Source: Isoetes taiwanensis
Taxonomy: Eukaryota; Streptophyta; Lycopodiopsida; Isoetales; Isoetaceae
Length of the DNA: 64,000 nucleotides
Assembly (NCBI GenBank): GCA_021234155.1
Contig: JAJEKV010000011.1
Span: 9,217,712 to 9,281,711 of the forward strand
Direction of reading: 5' to 3'
Numbering within the stretch: position 1 is the stretch's first letter; every line of letters begins with the position of its first letter. Position numbers and translations under genes: made by a program. Below the pieces are notes generated by a model. The model saw nothing but the letters and a program-made list of their open reading frames with translations. It was not told the origin of the DNA and made no database searches. Of this stretch, positions 48,931 through 60,375 are shown one piece after another.

Positions 48931-51900
48931 CTCCGCATTGCTCCAAATTGTGGCTTGGTCCTGTTCGAAATGTTGAAGATTGATTGTATCTCAGGCTGAC
49001 ATTATACAGTATCGGCTTTTTGCAGAGTCATTTATGCAGTTCAGAGCATAACACGATCTGTCACGGTATCCAGGCAAAGGTATTTTGGTTTTTGTCTGTA
49101 TGCAACTCGCTTCATTTTCTTTTTCATCCCATTCTTTATTTTCTAGAAGAAGTTATGCTTATAGTTTTTGCAGCTCCTTAGCAGCTGGATGAACGTTGGA
49201 ACGTGTAGCAGCTTGAACTGCCTCAAGCATTATCTTCAGAAAGTATTTTGACTCTTTTTACTTTTCAGGGAAGGTAAATTTAAATTTCATGCTTCCAAAT
49301 TCTTTTATGGATCATTACTTTAATTCTTATAGATTATCAGCCAACTATATAAATGAAACCCCTTTGCTTCATTGGATTTGCCTGAAACTTTTTATGCTTT
49401 ACAAGGCTAAGAATGATATGTAAAAAGCAGTGTTTGTGAATAGAGTATTATGACTCCTAAAGTTTCTAGCAGCAAACCAGCTAGAGCTAATAGTGTCCTC
49501 GGATTTCCATAGATGAGGTGTTCCAGACTTCATAGCCAAGGTGTCTAAGTAAGCCTTTTTGAATGCTGCAAATTGCCGTTAATTGGAAATTGCTCTTAAT
49601 TGTTATCATTTACTACAGTAGACCAGTTATAAGGCCGTTGGAAATTGTTGTCTGAATTTCAACAGCTAATGTTGACATTGCAATTAAATTGTAGGTAAAC
49701 AATTGCTGAACTAAAGTCAGCTTCAATTTAATGGAAGCTTCAGTTGGTCCATTTCAAGCAAACCAACTTTGGGATATTGTGTACACATGCTTCAAAATTT
49801 TGTATAATAAAGGTACTTCCAGCTTTTCTGTTGTACATAATGAAGTTCCATAATTTACAACCTTACTTTTTTGCATTTGCCACGTATCTTCCTCTCATGT
49901 CTAAGGATTCTCATGAGAATACGAGCTACAATGAAGAAGTTAATATTCCTTTAGGGAATGTGTTTCCCGCTTTGAAAGATCAGAGCAGGGAGAAGCGCAA
50001 CACCAAACAAAGCAATACAAAAGTAACTTATACGATTTACTGCATTAGGTGAAGTGCAGAATCAGAAATGAATGAAAATGTATTCTTATTGGTAAATAAT
50101 AACAAAAAGGTTGGTTGTGCTGAAAGGTAAAATGTCTGACAAATTCTTGCAGTTTCTTCCACATTTTCTTCTGACATTATGAACCTCATTTAATCAATGT
50201 TTTGATGATATGAGCATAATCAAGAGAGAGAAAGTTAGTGCGAGAAATAGTTAAAAATTCTGTCAAAATGCCGTGATATTTTTTGAAGGACGACTGTCAA
50301 AATGCCATGATGTCTCGGGTTTCAACTTATCATAATGGTCAACCACATTTCAACTACGTGAAATGATTGAAATCTAAGTCCATCTCCAAGGTAACCTTAA
50401 AGCAAAACCTCAACTTAAATTGTATAGATTAGAGTACAATTTAAATTTGGAAAGTCCCGATTAGAGTACAATTTAAATTTGGAAAGTTCCCTTACATTAA
50501 TATTCTTAAGTTAATGGAATTAAGCCATTTTAAAAGAAACCAACGAGACAAGACACATAGCAAAGACTTACATAGAACCATTGTTAGAACTTATTGTTTA
50601 GCACTGGTTTATATCATCTGCAACTTTGTTTAGGGATATAATTTATGATTGTTGACACACCAATCTAATCACCATGTTTGAAACCCAATTGGTTTATATC
50701 ATCAACTCTATTTAATGATAGAAAGTTTGATTGTTGATGCCTCACTCCAATCACCACGTATTACAACGAATTCAAATTGTTGCATGGGTGAATTTGTGGT
50801 GGAGGATTTTGTAATAGTGTTACTTGATGCATTACCTACAATGTCCAAGTGTTCAAGTGTGAACATTCGAGCATTAAATATACGCTATTACAAAATATGG
50901 AATCACAGGCGCATAGAATGGTCACTTGGTTCTATTATTAACAAGCTTTTTTCCATTTGCGGCCTAAACACTTACATGCTCCAAACTTATGCCAGCAACG
51001 CTGGGCACCGTTACTAGTAACCTAGAATGATATTAGCTAAACTAGCCCGAAATTCATTCTAAAAGTTTCTATGGTTTAGCTAAACAATACAAAATTTCAC
51101 TTTCATACTTTCTAGCGTTTGGCTAAAGAGCTCCAGGGTTGGTGCAGTTCTGAAAAAAGTTAAGCTAAAATTATTATTTTTTTCCCAATTTTTTTCATTT
51201 ACTTTAGCCGATTTTTTTCAAAAATTTGCTAAAAAATCGCCAAATAGCTAAGTTTAGCCCTTAAATTATTCCATGAACCACCTGTGGCTTATTCCAGAAT
51301 GATCGGAGCAGCCATCATCTGCTCATAATCCTCCCCTTGCTGGGACAGGGAGGGCCTCTACTGTTCAGGCCAAGAAGTAACTACAACTAACACCAAGATA
51401 TACAGGATGCGAGATGAAAAGGCACCCAGGTGATTTCGCATTAATTGGACCAGAGTTGGAGGTGGTTTAAATAACAATGTTGTTGTATGCATAGATCATG
51501 GCCATGGCTTACGCTTTGTAAAATTCTTTTTGTTCTTTTAAATGCATGCACGGATGGACTCATAATTGTATATACTTTTGCTCTCTAAATTGTCTGACTG
51601 CCCGGGTTCAAGTATAGTTTCAGAAGAGAGAGATTAAAAATAGTCCGAATATTAAAAATTACATTATCATTATTCCAACATAGTATAGTCTAGAGATTAA
51701 AAATAACATTAACAGATCACATAAGCAAAACACATTCCATCCTGAGAAGAATTATCTCCATAACATACAGGTACTAATTTGTAACTTGAGTATTAATTTT
51801 GTAAATTGAGTATGAGAAGGTATATTTTAGTATCGTTGATTGTAATTGGGACTTTTTCTTGAACACAAAGACAAAGATTAGAGTCATGCATTGGGTTTGA

Positions 51901-52218
51901 AGCTACTCTTGGGTTTGATGCTACTGTTTATTGGTTTCATTAAGCTTATTTCCTCAAAAGATAAGTACTTTGCTTTATTTAAAAGTTTAACAATTAGATC
52001 AAGCTGTTTTGAAGTTATTTGAAGTGTAATGTTGTCCATTTTACCTATTTAATTAGAAATAGAGATGTATTGCATGTTCTCTATGCATTATCTGCAGGAA
52101 TAAAAGAACTTGAATTTTGGCAAAATAGGTCGGTAGGTCGGCGAAAAATTCCCACCTAGGTCGGCTTTCTCCCACCTAGGTCGGCTAGGTCGATGGGTCG
52201 GCGAACTATGCTTAACCC

Positions 52219-52625
52219 AACTTCTTTGGCCCCATGCCAAGATGATTGGAACCATAACGACGAGCCATGTATCCTTATGTGGCTCCATTTAAGACACTAT
52301 GCTGCATTTGTTCCTCTTGTCTGTACTGATTTTGGTGCTGCAGAATGCTACTGTATGGCAACCAACTTGAACCCCACAGATCCACCAGAGAAAGTCAGAT
52401 ACACATTTTTTCCCATGATTGCCTTCTATGAATTCATTCCCCTCGAAAATGGCACTCACGAGGAGGATGGTCACACCGAGGAGAAGGATAGATGCACACA
52501 TACCATGCTCTTGCATGAATTGAAGCTCTAAAAATGCTATGAAGTAATCATGACAACATATTCTACGATGGGTATTCAAATTCGAGTGGTAATCCCTAAA
52601 TCCGGCACGATAATAGCCAAATGAG
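52219..52625 (+). pseudogene. GH3 acyl-acid-amido synthetase relic, 3' portion
   Basis: Right after the 5.7-kb element the GH3 reading resumes: LLWPHAKMIGTI, then with a frame change LRHYAAFVPLVCTDFGAAEC, YCMATNLNPTDPPEKVRYTF and FPMIAFYEFIPLENG. After another shift come CYEVIMTTYSTMG and IQIRVV. These equal the GH3 blocks 'LWPNAK-I--I-TG', 'P-V-T-(Y/F)-(S/A)-ECY', 'NL-P---P--V-Y---P--AY-EFIPL' and 'YE-V-TTY-G-YR-R-GD'. At least two frameshifts make it non-functional. The stop ends the run at about 52612. The last third of a GH3 protein was not found further on. Confidence 0.85.
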
Positions 52626-53916
52626 GTCGGTCTTACCTTGCTCGCTGCCTTCAATCACCTGCAAACCATTTTCAGCGCCTCCAAACACCTGCATAATCAT
52701 TTTTGGTTCAGCCAATTCTGTAGCGCTTTTGGGGAAACAATCTCAGCCGACCAGATCAAATGGGCAATCTCAGCCATCTAATTGAGGTTTCGGATCACCT
52801 ACTTATTTTAATGGTTCTAGCTACGTAAATTATGGGCATCTCAATTTCAATCCTTCCAAGTTTTGTGAATTGTTAATTTATGTTGATTTAAAAATTGTGC
52901 TGCAAGACAATATTGTTGAACTCCCATTTCAGGTTTGAATGTGGAGTCAAGTCTATTCTGAAGCATATTTATCTCATTATTTTTTTATATGATCTAGTGC
53001 CGGTATGCTAATTTGTGCTTTGCACCTACTATATTTTCCATGCTATAGGTAGATGGATGGATCTGTGCACTACGTAATGTCTCTCAAATTGATTACTAGA
53101 TGGTTATGTGGCTCACAAAGTTTAAGTGGTAGATTAGATCTTTACCAATAAAGCTTATGGAATTTAAAATCTTTTATGCCTTGGCTTTTAGGATATATCC
53201 ATGTAATAAAGTGGCATACTATGGACGAACCTAGGCAGTTTGGTAGATCTTTGCGTTTACGGATTATAGCAGCATATAACAGCATAAATATGTGTAAGCT
53301 ACATAAGAAATATGGCCAAAGGCATGAAGATACTTTTTTTCTAATGCTTATCTTATATTGTTGTAGTAAGCAGGTGTCTATCGTCTATGGGGCAAGCTTT
53401 CCCTAGAGAAATCAAGACAAACATGAAGAATACAACAACCAAAAAGACGGATAGAGCAAGCTTCCTTCTGGGCCATACGTAAAGCCTCCCATGTTGCTCA
53501 AAGAGTTGCTAAACCTCAAATTTAGAGGGGCAAGTAATAGTTCTATCAACCTTTGTACTTTTCTTTTACTTAGAGTGTTGTGCTTTCTTGCTTTTGCTTC
53601 TTCATTGCAGCATTGGCAGAAGAGAGACAGCCAAACAAAATCTAGAAAATGCCTTTAGAAAATCTAGAAAATGCCTTTACATTCTTTATAATTGCTAAAA
53701 TACCCTTTTATTTTGGATACATGTGGAAATATCCATCTCTTGGCAGTTTTTGAGAAAGAGATTTACCTCTCCCCATAGGACATCGCAGGAGAGAATTCTA
53801 CAATTTTAGAAAATTGACAATAATATAGACAATTTTAGACAATGCTCATGAGCTAAACATCAACGTCATCGTCTCATTTAATGTACCTAATATTTGCTAA
53901 AACTTGCAAAACTATT

Positions 53917-53955
<39 letters not shown>

Positions 53956-54009
53956 TTTTTTTTTTTTTTTGCACTGAGTCACTTTTCTAAGAACATACTT
54001 ATATCACTC
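52626..54009. other. Non-coding stretch with ATT microsatellite
   Basis: No gene is recognised. An (ATT)n tract at about 53915-53955 runs into an 18-T run, resembling the tail of a minus-strand retroposon. Confidence 0.4.
53915..53974. repeat. (ATT)n microsatellite plus poly-T
   Basis: About a dozen ATT units followed by roughly 18 T residues. Confidence 0.95.
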
Positions 54010-54180
54010 ATATATATACAATTATATTGAATGTAGATCTTTTGATCCCGGCCGTCCATCTCAGATCTGTACGGCCCACGTTGCGCCACCCAGAAAACCC
54101 CTTTATTTGGGGCTTTTGTTTTCGACCGTTAGATTTGGAGCCCCTTTATTTGGGGCTTTTGTTTTCGACCGTTAGATTTG
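54010..54180 (+). repeat. GC-rich hairpin module, copy 1
   Basis: Starting TATATATACAATTATATT, the module contains CGGCCGTCCATCTCAGATCT followed by GTACGGCCCACG, a hairpin-forming phrase, and CCCCTTTATTTGGGGCTTTT, a second hairpin. The latter with TTCGACCGTTAGATTTG is tandemly repeated (about 54098-54137 and 54141-54180). A second copy in the same orientation is at 60240-60375. It may be a mobile-element end or a shared promoter. Confidence 0.85.
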
Positions 54181-55010
54181 CGATTGATCCTGGTTGTCGA
54201 AACGGGATCTGTGACGTCGGAGTTGTTTTTGCCTTCTCGCTTTCTGATCTGGTGGGGGATTGCCACTTGCATTCCATTTGAGTCGGATTATCCATACGCA
54301 GGCCCCAGTATATGTCCTTATTTTGCATTCGGAGGCCGAATTGACTCTGTTTCTTTGTTGGAATTTTTCTTTTTCTAGTCTCGGAGGCCTTTTCTTTTGG
54401 GTTTTTTTGCGAGATCTCTGTCAAACGGTATTTTCCTTTCTACATAGTTACGGATTGGATCAATTGGCTTTCTGCAATGCCTTTGCCATTTCGCTTCTAG
54501 ACTTAGACATTTTGTCAGGGTTCAATCGATGGATTGCTAGCAGTGCAAGTTGGTCCTCTTTTAAAGTTTCAATCAAAGGCAAATGCAGCCTGCCGCTGCA
54601 GCTTCTTTGGGATTTAAAAAATGGGCGATTTGATCTGGGTTTCACAGGATTTTCACAGGCGCACATGTTCTAGCTCTGCCCATGGCTGCTTTTTTTCTCG
54701 TGCTTAAGAATTATCTCGTTTCATCGTCCAGATCAAGCTGTCCATCTTCGAACCTGTTTCCGGCGTGTTGTCTAGTTCCGGAGGTTCATTTCGACCCTAA
54801 GACTTAGATATCCGGTATGGGTTTTAATGCTTCCCTCTTTGTTTTTATTCGAGCAGTTTCCTTTGCTCGAATCTGGTTTTTTCTGTGTTCGGTGCTGCAT
54901 TTTCAGCTCTCTACCTCGTTCCATTTCTCGGGTTTAATCCTGTCGTCTTGATACCTATTCTGGCATTTTTCTTTCGTTGAACATGTGTGTATCTTTTTTT
55001 AACTTGCCAG
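54181..55010 (+). promoter_or_regulatory. Possible 5' leader and leader intron of the SHMT-like fragment
   Basis: The composition is T-rich and typical of a plant 5' leader. It ends with a good acceptor, a T-run followed by AACTTGCCAG at 55001-55010, two bases before the ATG of the SHMT-like frame. No conserved protein is encoded. Confidence 0.35.
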
Positions 55011-55091
55011 CCATGACGACCGTCGCAGAATGGGTTAACACATCCCTTAAAGAGACAGATGAAGAAATTTATAATCTTATCGAGCATGACT
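55011..55091 (+). pseudogene. Serine hydroxymethyltransferase N-terminal exon fragment
   Basis: From the ATG at 55013 the frame reads MTTVAEWVNTSLKETDEEIY then NLIEHD. This corresponds to the start of plant cytosolic SHMT ('...V-xW-GNTSL...DPEI-DLIE-E...'). SHMT is a PLP enzyme that interconverts serine and glycine with tetrahydrofolate. The match ends at about 55091. The conserved 'R-Q-x-GIELIASENF' that should follow is missing, and unrelated sequence with a stop comes instead. It is therefore an isolated fragment, not a gene. Confidence 0.75.
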
Positions 55092-55329
55092 GTCGGTTTG
55101 GGTTTGTCGATTGCTTCCCATAGCTCCAGCGGCCTAGCTAGAGGAGGTCGTCCATTTTGTTCCTTTGAAACTTCTTCTCCTCAATTTTTAGGAATTTGAG
55201 GTATGCATTGTTCAGTTTTTGTGGGTTCAGATTATTGTGGGTTCCTGTGTCTATATTTGGAAAATTTGGCTGAAGAATTGGATGTTATTTGTCTGCCAGA
55301 TATGCTCTGGTTGGTTATGTCATTATAAG

Positions 55330-55473
55330 CCACCAAAAAATGAAGATCTATTTCCAGAACTAGCTATTGATAATGTTGTAGTTGTGCTTTATGTGCACAA
55401 CCGTCCACAATACCTAAGAATTGTTGTGAATGTTCTTTCGAAGGTAGAAGGAATCAATGAAACACTCCTTATT
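55330..55473 (+). pseudogene. N-acetylglucosaminyltransferase II (MGAT2/GnTII) exon fragment
   Basis: The exon-like piece begins after TATAAG and reads PPKNEDLFPELAIDNVVVVL then YVHNRPQYLRIVVNVLSKVE and GINETLLI. It ends at a strong donor, GTGAGT, at 55474. This is the start of the catalytic domain of plant GnTII (signature VVLYVHNRPQYL), the Golgi enzyme that adds the second GlcNAc arm to N-glycans. The preceding transmembrane part and all later domain sequence (for example SHDGYF) are absent nearby, so it is a single-exon fragment. The neighbouring fragments come from other genes. Confidence 0.8.
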
Positions 55474-55612
55474 GTGAGTATCATGTATAAACTTATACAC
55501 ATTGTTTCATTTTTTTAGAGGAAAATAATTGTAACATTGCTATTTCATTAGTGCTGGATCCACCTGCTAAAGTGCAATTGTAATGATTTATTTTGCGCCT
55601 TCTCAAATTGAG

Positions 55613-55713
55613 GACATGTGTATGGGTTGTGGAAAGAACTTGACAATCTCGATGCTTGACAAGTGCCAAGGCTTCAGCAGTCGTGGCCTTGAAAATATTG
55701 CCAAGTATTGCCA
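55613..55713 (+). pseudogene. F-box/LRR (COI1-like) exon fragment
   Basis: Open between AG and a good donor (CCA|GTATGT): DMCMGCGKNLTISMLDKCQG then FSSRGLENIAKYC. The 'LDKC-GFS--GL--IA--C' wording is the leucine-rich repeat of COI1/TIR1-class hormone receptors. Only one repeat is present. COI1 itself or a relative cannot be told apart from so little. Confidence 0.6.
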
Positions 55714-55893
55714 GTATGTTCTCTTTTCTATTTTCTCTTTTTGGATATATGATGCTGATTGTAGTTGATGCTATGGGAATGTTGTGTTATTGTGATTGTT
55801 GTTTGATAATAAGAGAACCTTTAGATGATCTACACATGTTCGGTGGAGTTGGTATGTGAAAATTATTCTTACTTCCCGACTGGGGACATTCAG

Positions 55894-57583
55894 ATGCGGC
55901 ATTGCTTGGGAAAACTCACAGCAGCAAGATTGTTTCTTGAATTTATCATGCTCTGGTTTTGCCATCCACGTGCTCGCGGCATCAGCTTCCTTTGAGTCCA
56001 TGGCGAAGGTAATTGTTTAGGTCTTTAATTGCTCCACTATACAAAGTGATACATGCGTAGTTTAGTTTCAAACATCTGGATTGAGCTAACGCAACATTTA
56101 CAGGAGTTACAAGAATTCATATATCTGGCAAGGTGTATCAGATGACGATTTTGTTGCTCCGATTCGATTGGGCAAGTATGTATTAAAGGGGTCCGAAATT
56201 TTGGATAGAAACAAAGGTATGTAGAGTTAATTTGAGCAGGAAAAGACATACAAAACCATTCTGATTCAGATTTTCCTTTTCACATTTCACTAATATTGAC
56301 ATGGGTAGTTATACATGCAATATCTGTCTCTATTTCCTCTAGGATTGATTTGCGTCTAGGTTTGAACAAAGTAGAGATTGCCTCTGTTGCAGGTTGACGT
56401 TGCAATCTTTGAAGTTGGCAAATCGAAAAACTTGCCTGGTATATTAAGCAAGGTATTTGGATATTTTATTCTGCAGGCCTTGAATGTGATGCATGACAGT
56501 TCTCTTCAGCTAGCTTTCAAACACATGAGGTCTTCAAAAATTTAAAATTTTGCTCTGTATTGTGGTCGGAAGCCAAATTCACTCTGTTTTTCTCTGTGGT
56601 TTTGCAATTGATGTGCAATAGATGCTGCTTGGACGGACTGGAGATCGAAAATGAAGTCTAGGTATGTCTGCTAACTAATCCCCTGGTGCTTTGCAAAGCT
56701 GCTCTTACGTGTTAAATGCATTACATGCAATAAAATAAATTCACGAAATGATGGAAAATCAACGGTTTATTGATTGTCAGATGCCCTGGCTTCTATAATT
56801 ATGGTTTGCCTGTGACTCAATGCAGGTTATAGGCTTTCAATTTTCTTGATCTAGAGCAAGGGCTGGAGTGGAGCTTTGATTTCTAAATGTAGACATGGTT
56901 TTGCCTGCTTGACATCCTTGGGAATTTTGAAAGGTAAACACAGTTTTGCAGCTGCCAACTCTTCTTCTGTTTAGGTTTTAGTATCATTGACTTTGATCTC
57001 ACTGTCGTTTTTTGTTGGAAGCAAGGGCTATGGCGATTTTTTGGTGTATGGTTATGGTGGTCTGCTGAGCTATGAACAGCCTGCCGTTCCTCTCCATTTT
57101 GCAGTTCACAAAAAGAAGTGCACGTCGAACAGGTGTATTCTTCAACACAATCGCATTGTATATCAAGATGTTCAGCATTTGATGTCAAATTCTTTTTGCA
57201 GTTTCGACTATACCAAGCCCAAAATACTTATAGTCACATTAGGCAGCTGTAATCAGTACTTTTATCAAGTTCGTCCACTATTCCCACAATTTTGCATTTC
57301 TACCATTTGGAAGACCGTCCATCTTGCAAACGTGGTGATTTTGATTTGTTTTTCAGAGGCTTTGTGTGCATGTGCATGGCAGGTTTAATACCTAGAACTA
57401 GAAAGACAATGTAGGATAGACCTGAAAACAGGGCAAATGCTTTCAAGAGATGTTGCATGGATATAATTATCTGTCTCAATTACTATCATCAGTGGCCTCA
57501 ACCAATGTTATTTCAGATGTTTCCAGATGGTAAGTTTGAATGGATAGTACCAGAATCTGAGAATATAATTTCAAGAGAACTTG
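55894..57583 (+). other. Series of exon-like fragments of unrecognised or uncertain origin
   Basis: Four further pieces with AG...GT boundaries are open in one frame. 55894-56008 reads CGIAWENSQQQDCFLNLSCS, then GFAIHVLAASASFESMAK. 56104-56216 has acceptor TTTACAG and donor AAAG|GTATGT, with [20 protein letters not shown] then [15 protein letters not shown]. 56393-56452 reads VDVAIFEVGKSKNLPGILSK, whose first half recalls folylpolyglutamate synthase (VDVAI-EVG). 57517-57583 reads MFPDGKFEWIVPESENIISR. Short pieces near 56480 and 56980-57250 may be more of the same. All are on the plus strand, each is too short to be a gene, and together they do not match one protein that I know. Confidence 0.45.
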
Positions 57584-60239
57584 GTACGTTTTGTCTTGCA
57601 TACACTAATCTGCGATAAACACTTTAATATTGAACATGGTCCACTAATGTCATTAATCCAATGGCATATTCACATTGAGCAAATTTCCTTTAGTATATGC
57701 AGATGATTTAGAATACATTATTATGCTATCCCAGTAGTTATAATGTTCTAATTATTTCGTTTCGTATTTGGGGAGGGTATCTCACGCGTGGTTTTGCCTA
57801 GATTTTGGGGGTGTATTGTATGCGAAATCGTAGTTGAAGTGTATATTTTGAGTGATTTGAGCTGCTTGCTGGCCAGTGAAATGAGCATTCCAAAATCGGC
57901 TCTGGGATGGAATTTTTTTTCCCTTTGGTTCTATGCATATGCATGGTATAAGAATGGAAGGATAAGAAGGGACGCCTGTTTCTTCTTTCAGCAGGGGCGG
58001 CAAGGGATCCGGGTGGGGCGGCCTTCCAAGCAGAGTTTCCGGCTGAAGCTGCGTCACTTCTTGAAATTAGAGGCCGTGTTGGTGATAGACTAGCAGGAGC
58101 AGCTTATTTGTAGGCTCTGTGGTCTTATTTGTAGGCTTTTTTTAGACTCTGTGGTCTTATTTGAGCTGCTAGTCGTCACTGGAATGAGCGAGACCGGAAT
58201 TGTGACTGGAAGAGGAGAGGCAAGGCCGGAATTGTGACTAGGAAGAGGAGAGGTGGATCTGTTGTTGGTTATTCGGGTGAAGGGAGGAGGTTCTGGGTGG
58301 AAGGAAAGGCATTGGGCTTTGTTTTTTTACAGTGAAATGTGTTTCGACAGTGAAATGTGTTTTGTTTTTAACGGAGTTTCCAATGGAGTTTTCGTTGTTT
58401 TTCAACGGAGTTTTCGCCAGAGATTCGGTCATATGCACTGGCGCCGCTTCTGATACTGGCTATCGGAATTGAAGGAGAGGCAGGCCGGAATTGAAGAAGA
58501 GGCAGTCGCAATTGAAGGAGAGGCAGGCGGTAAGGCAGGCCGTGAGAAAGGGTGGAAGAGATTTTGGTGTGTGTATATTATTGTGGAACTCTATAGTTTT
58601 TTAGATGGATGTATATATTTGTGAGCATAACTATGCAATATATTTCAATGTTTGTACAATTTCATAATGACCTTAGGATTTGGCTTTCGTTTTTTTTGTG
58701 CAATGAACATGGGGCGTTGACGGGGTATAATACATGGAATATACCCTCCATCTACGGTTCCCATGCTTGCCCTAGGAAAAAAAGCGATAAGGAATGAAAA
58801 ATAAGGAAAACGACTCATATGAATTATTATGCTATCCCACTAGTCTCAAAATATTAAATCTAGCTATTCATCATGGTCTAAATTTTAATCGACCACTTCC
58901 CCAGACATTGACAGGTGTGAGTTGGTAGAGATTATTTTCCATACTACCCTTTTTTTTATGTGCAAGCAACTGAAAATAATAATTTGGCGAATTTTATGAT
59001 CCTTTGGCACATTAGTATAAAGATGGTAGCAGTTATACCAAACAGATGGTTAAGGCTTTTGTTTAATTTCTTCCCATTACAATTTCAATCTCATTAATGG
59101 TTTTGGTTTATGAGATGCTCCGTTAGTGTTTTGAAATGAGAAGTTGCATGCTATCTTCGTCGTCCACTTCATGCCAAATGTTGAAATAATCATTTTGATG
59201 CGTTTGTTATTTGTTAGGCTAAATATAAGATCATAGAAAATAATTTTGCTTATTTCCTTCTCTATTAGAAATGCATAGAAAATGTGCAACAATCAAATAC
59301 AACAATTGTGGCATCCAATACTTTTGCATTGTGCAAATGCCAAGGACGTGTTTTGTGTGCAAGAGGGTCCACTCATCTTCGCAATGCATTAGAGTTGCAT
59401 TTCCAATATTAACGCGTATCTAATACCCCATGCAAAGAGTACTTACTCACTACATGCTTTACAACTACATGCTTTACAGATAATATGTTGTTCTAAGATT
59501 GCATTGCATTGCATTGCATTGTTGTTTAGGTAGTCCTTGTGCACAAGTATAAAGTAACATTGTCAGTAAAACATATTGCCAATTTTGGACAATTCTTCAG
59601 AGTAGAATTAGCATCAGATTATTTGGTTGAATGATTCTAATTAGGAAGTGCTTTTGTACAATGTACACATCCTACTTATGTGCGACAATGTTGATTGAAT
59701 AAATATGCTTATGATGGTTCCCAAGTGAACCATTGGTTTTGGTTTATATGTCAATGGTTATCATTTATGTATTCTGAAGGCAGCACATTGTGTAGTGGAT
59801 AACGGATATCAATTGTGGCCTACACAAGTGTATGGCTATGAATTGTGCCTATCCAAGTTTGCATCTTGCGCATTTAGCGCATAGTGCCATTATAAGTGTA
59901 TTGCATGATGTGCTCTCTAATTTCTGCAATTTAGGGCGATTATAAACATTGTCAATCTTGATAGTAGAGCTATGCAACTTGGTTCTTCACGAAGGTGTAA
60001 GGTGCCATGGTGTAAGCCTCCCCACATAGACATAGCTGGGCACGAGAGGAACACACACTTAGAGGTATTAATAAACAATGGGGACCTTCATTGAATAGCT
60101 ATTATGCGAGGAATTGAGCTTAAATGTTTGCGGCACCGAAGGCATACTGAACTTTACGCACTGATCTGCTTAATCACGAACTCTATTCCTCAATGTTCAT
60201 CAGCCGTTTGATAAACCCATTGATAGTACAAATACTTGT
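57584..60239. other. Non-coding stretch after the fragment cluster
   Basis: After TTCTTTCAG at about 57990 the text is open as AARDPGGAAFQAEFPAEAAS then LLEIRGRVGDRLAGA, which looks protein-like and may be one more captured exon. There is a GGCCGGAATTGTGACT(A)GGAAGAGGAGAGG tandem pair at about 58190-58255. A (GCATT)n tract lies at about 59501-59522. Otherwise no gene is seen. Confidence 0.4.
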
Positions 60240-60375
60240 ATATATATATACAATTATATTTGTGTGTAGATGTGTGTAGACAATTAAATCTCGGCCGTCC
60301 ATCTCAGATCTGGACGGCCCACGTGAAGCCCCCAAATAAGCCACCTCAAATGACCCCTTTATTTGGGGCTTTTGA
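60240..60375 (+). repeat. GC-rich hairpin module, copy 2
   Basis: The same order as at 54010: TATATATACAATTATATT, CGGCCGTCCATCTCAGATCT plus GGACGGCCCACG, then CCCCTTTATTTGGGGCTTTT. Here GGCCGTCC and GGACGGCC form a perfect 8-bp stem. AAGCCCCCAAATAA pairs with TTATTTGGGGCTT. Same strand and 6.2 kb away from copy 1. Confidence 0.85.

Larger units (their letters stand above)
46491..52209. mobile_element. 5.7-kb MULE-like DNA element inserted in the GH3 exon
   Basis: The left end reads ATAGTTGGGGCCGACC and the right end, inverted, ATAGTTCGCCGACC. Both ends carry subterminal CCGACCTAGGTCGG palindromes (46501-46514, 46534-46547; CCCACCTAGGTCGG at 52151-52164 and 52171-52184). The 9-mers outside, GTTCAACCC (46482-46490) and GCTTAACCC (52210-52218), differ by two transitions and fit the 9-bp target duplication of Mutator-like elements. 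GH3 coding sequence resumes right outside. No transposase was found, so it is non-autonomous. The inside has exon-like pieces with splice signals (49026-49079; a frame ending NTSYNEEVNIPLGNVFPALK then DQSREKRNTK before GTAACT at 50023), suggesting captured gene fragments. It also holds a poly-T at ~47357-47379 and internal repeats. Confidence 0.75.

Noticed and set aside
55011-57583. A single new multi-exon gene
   Set aside because: Three pieces match three different known proteins and each lacks its neighbouring exons, so capture of fragments is more likely than one functional gene.
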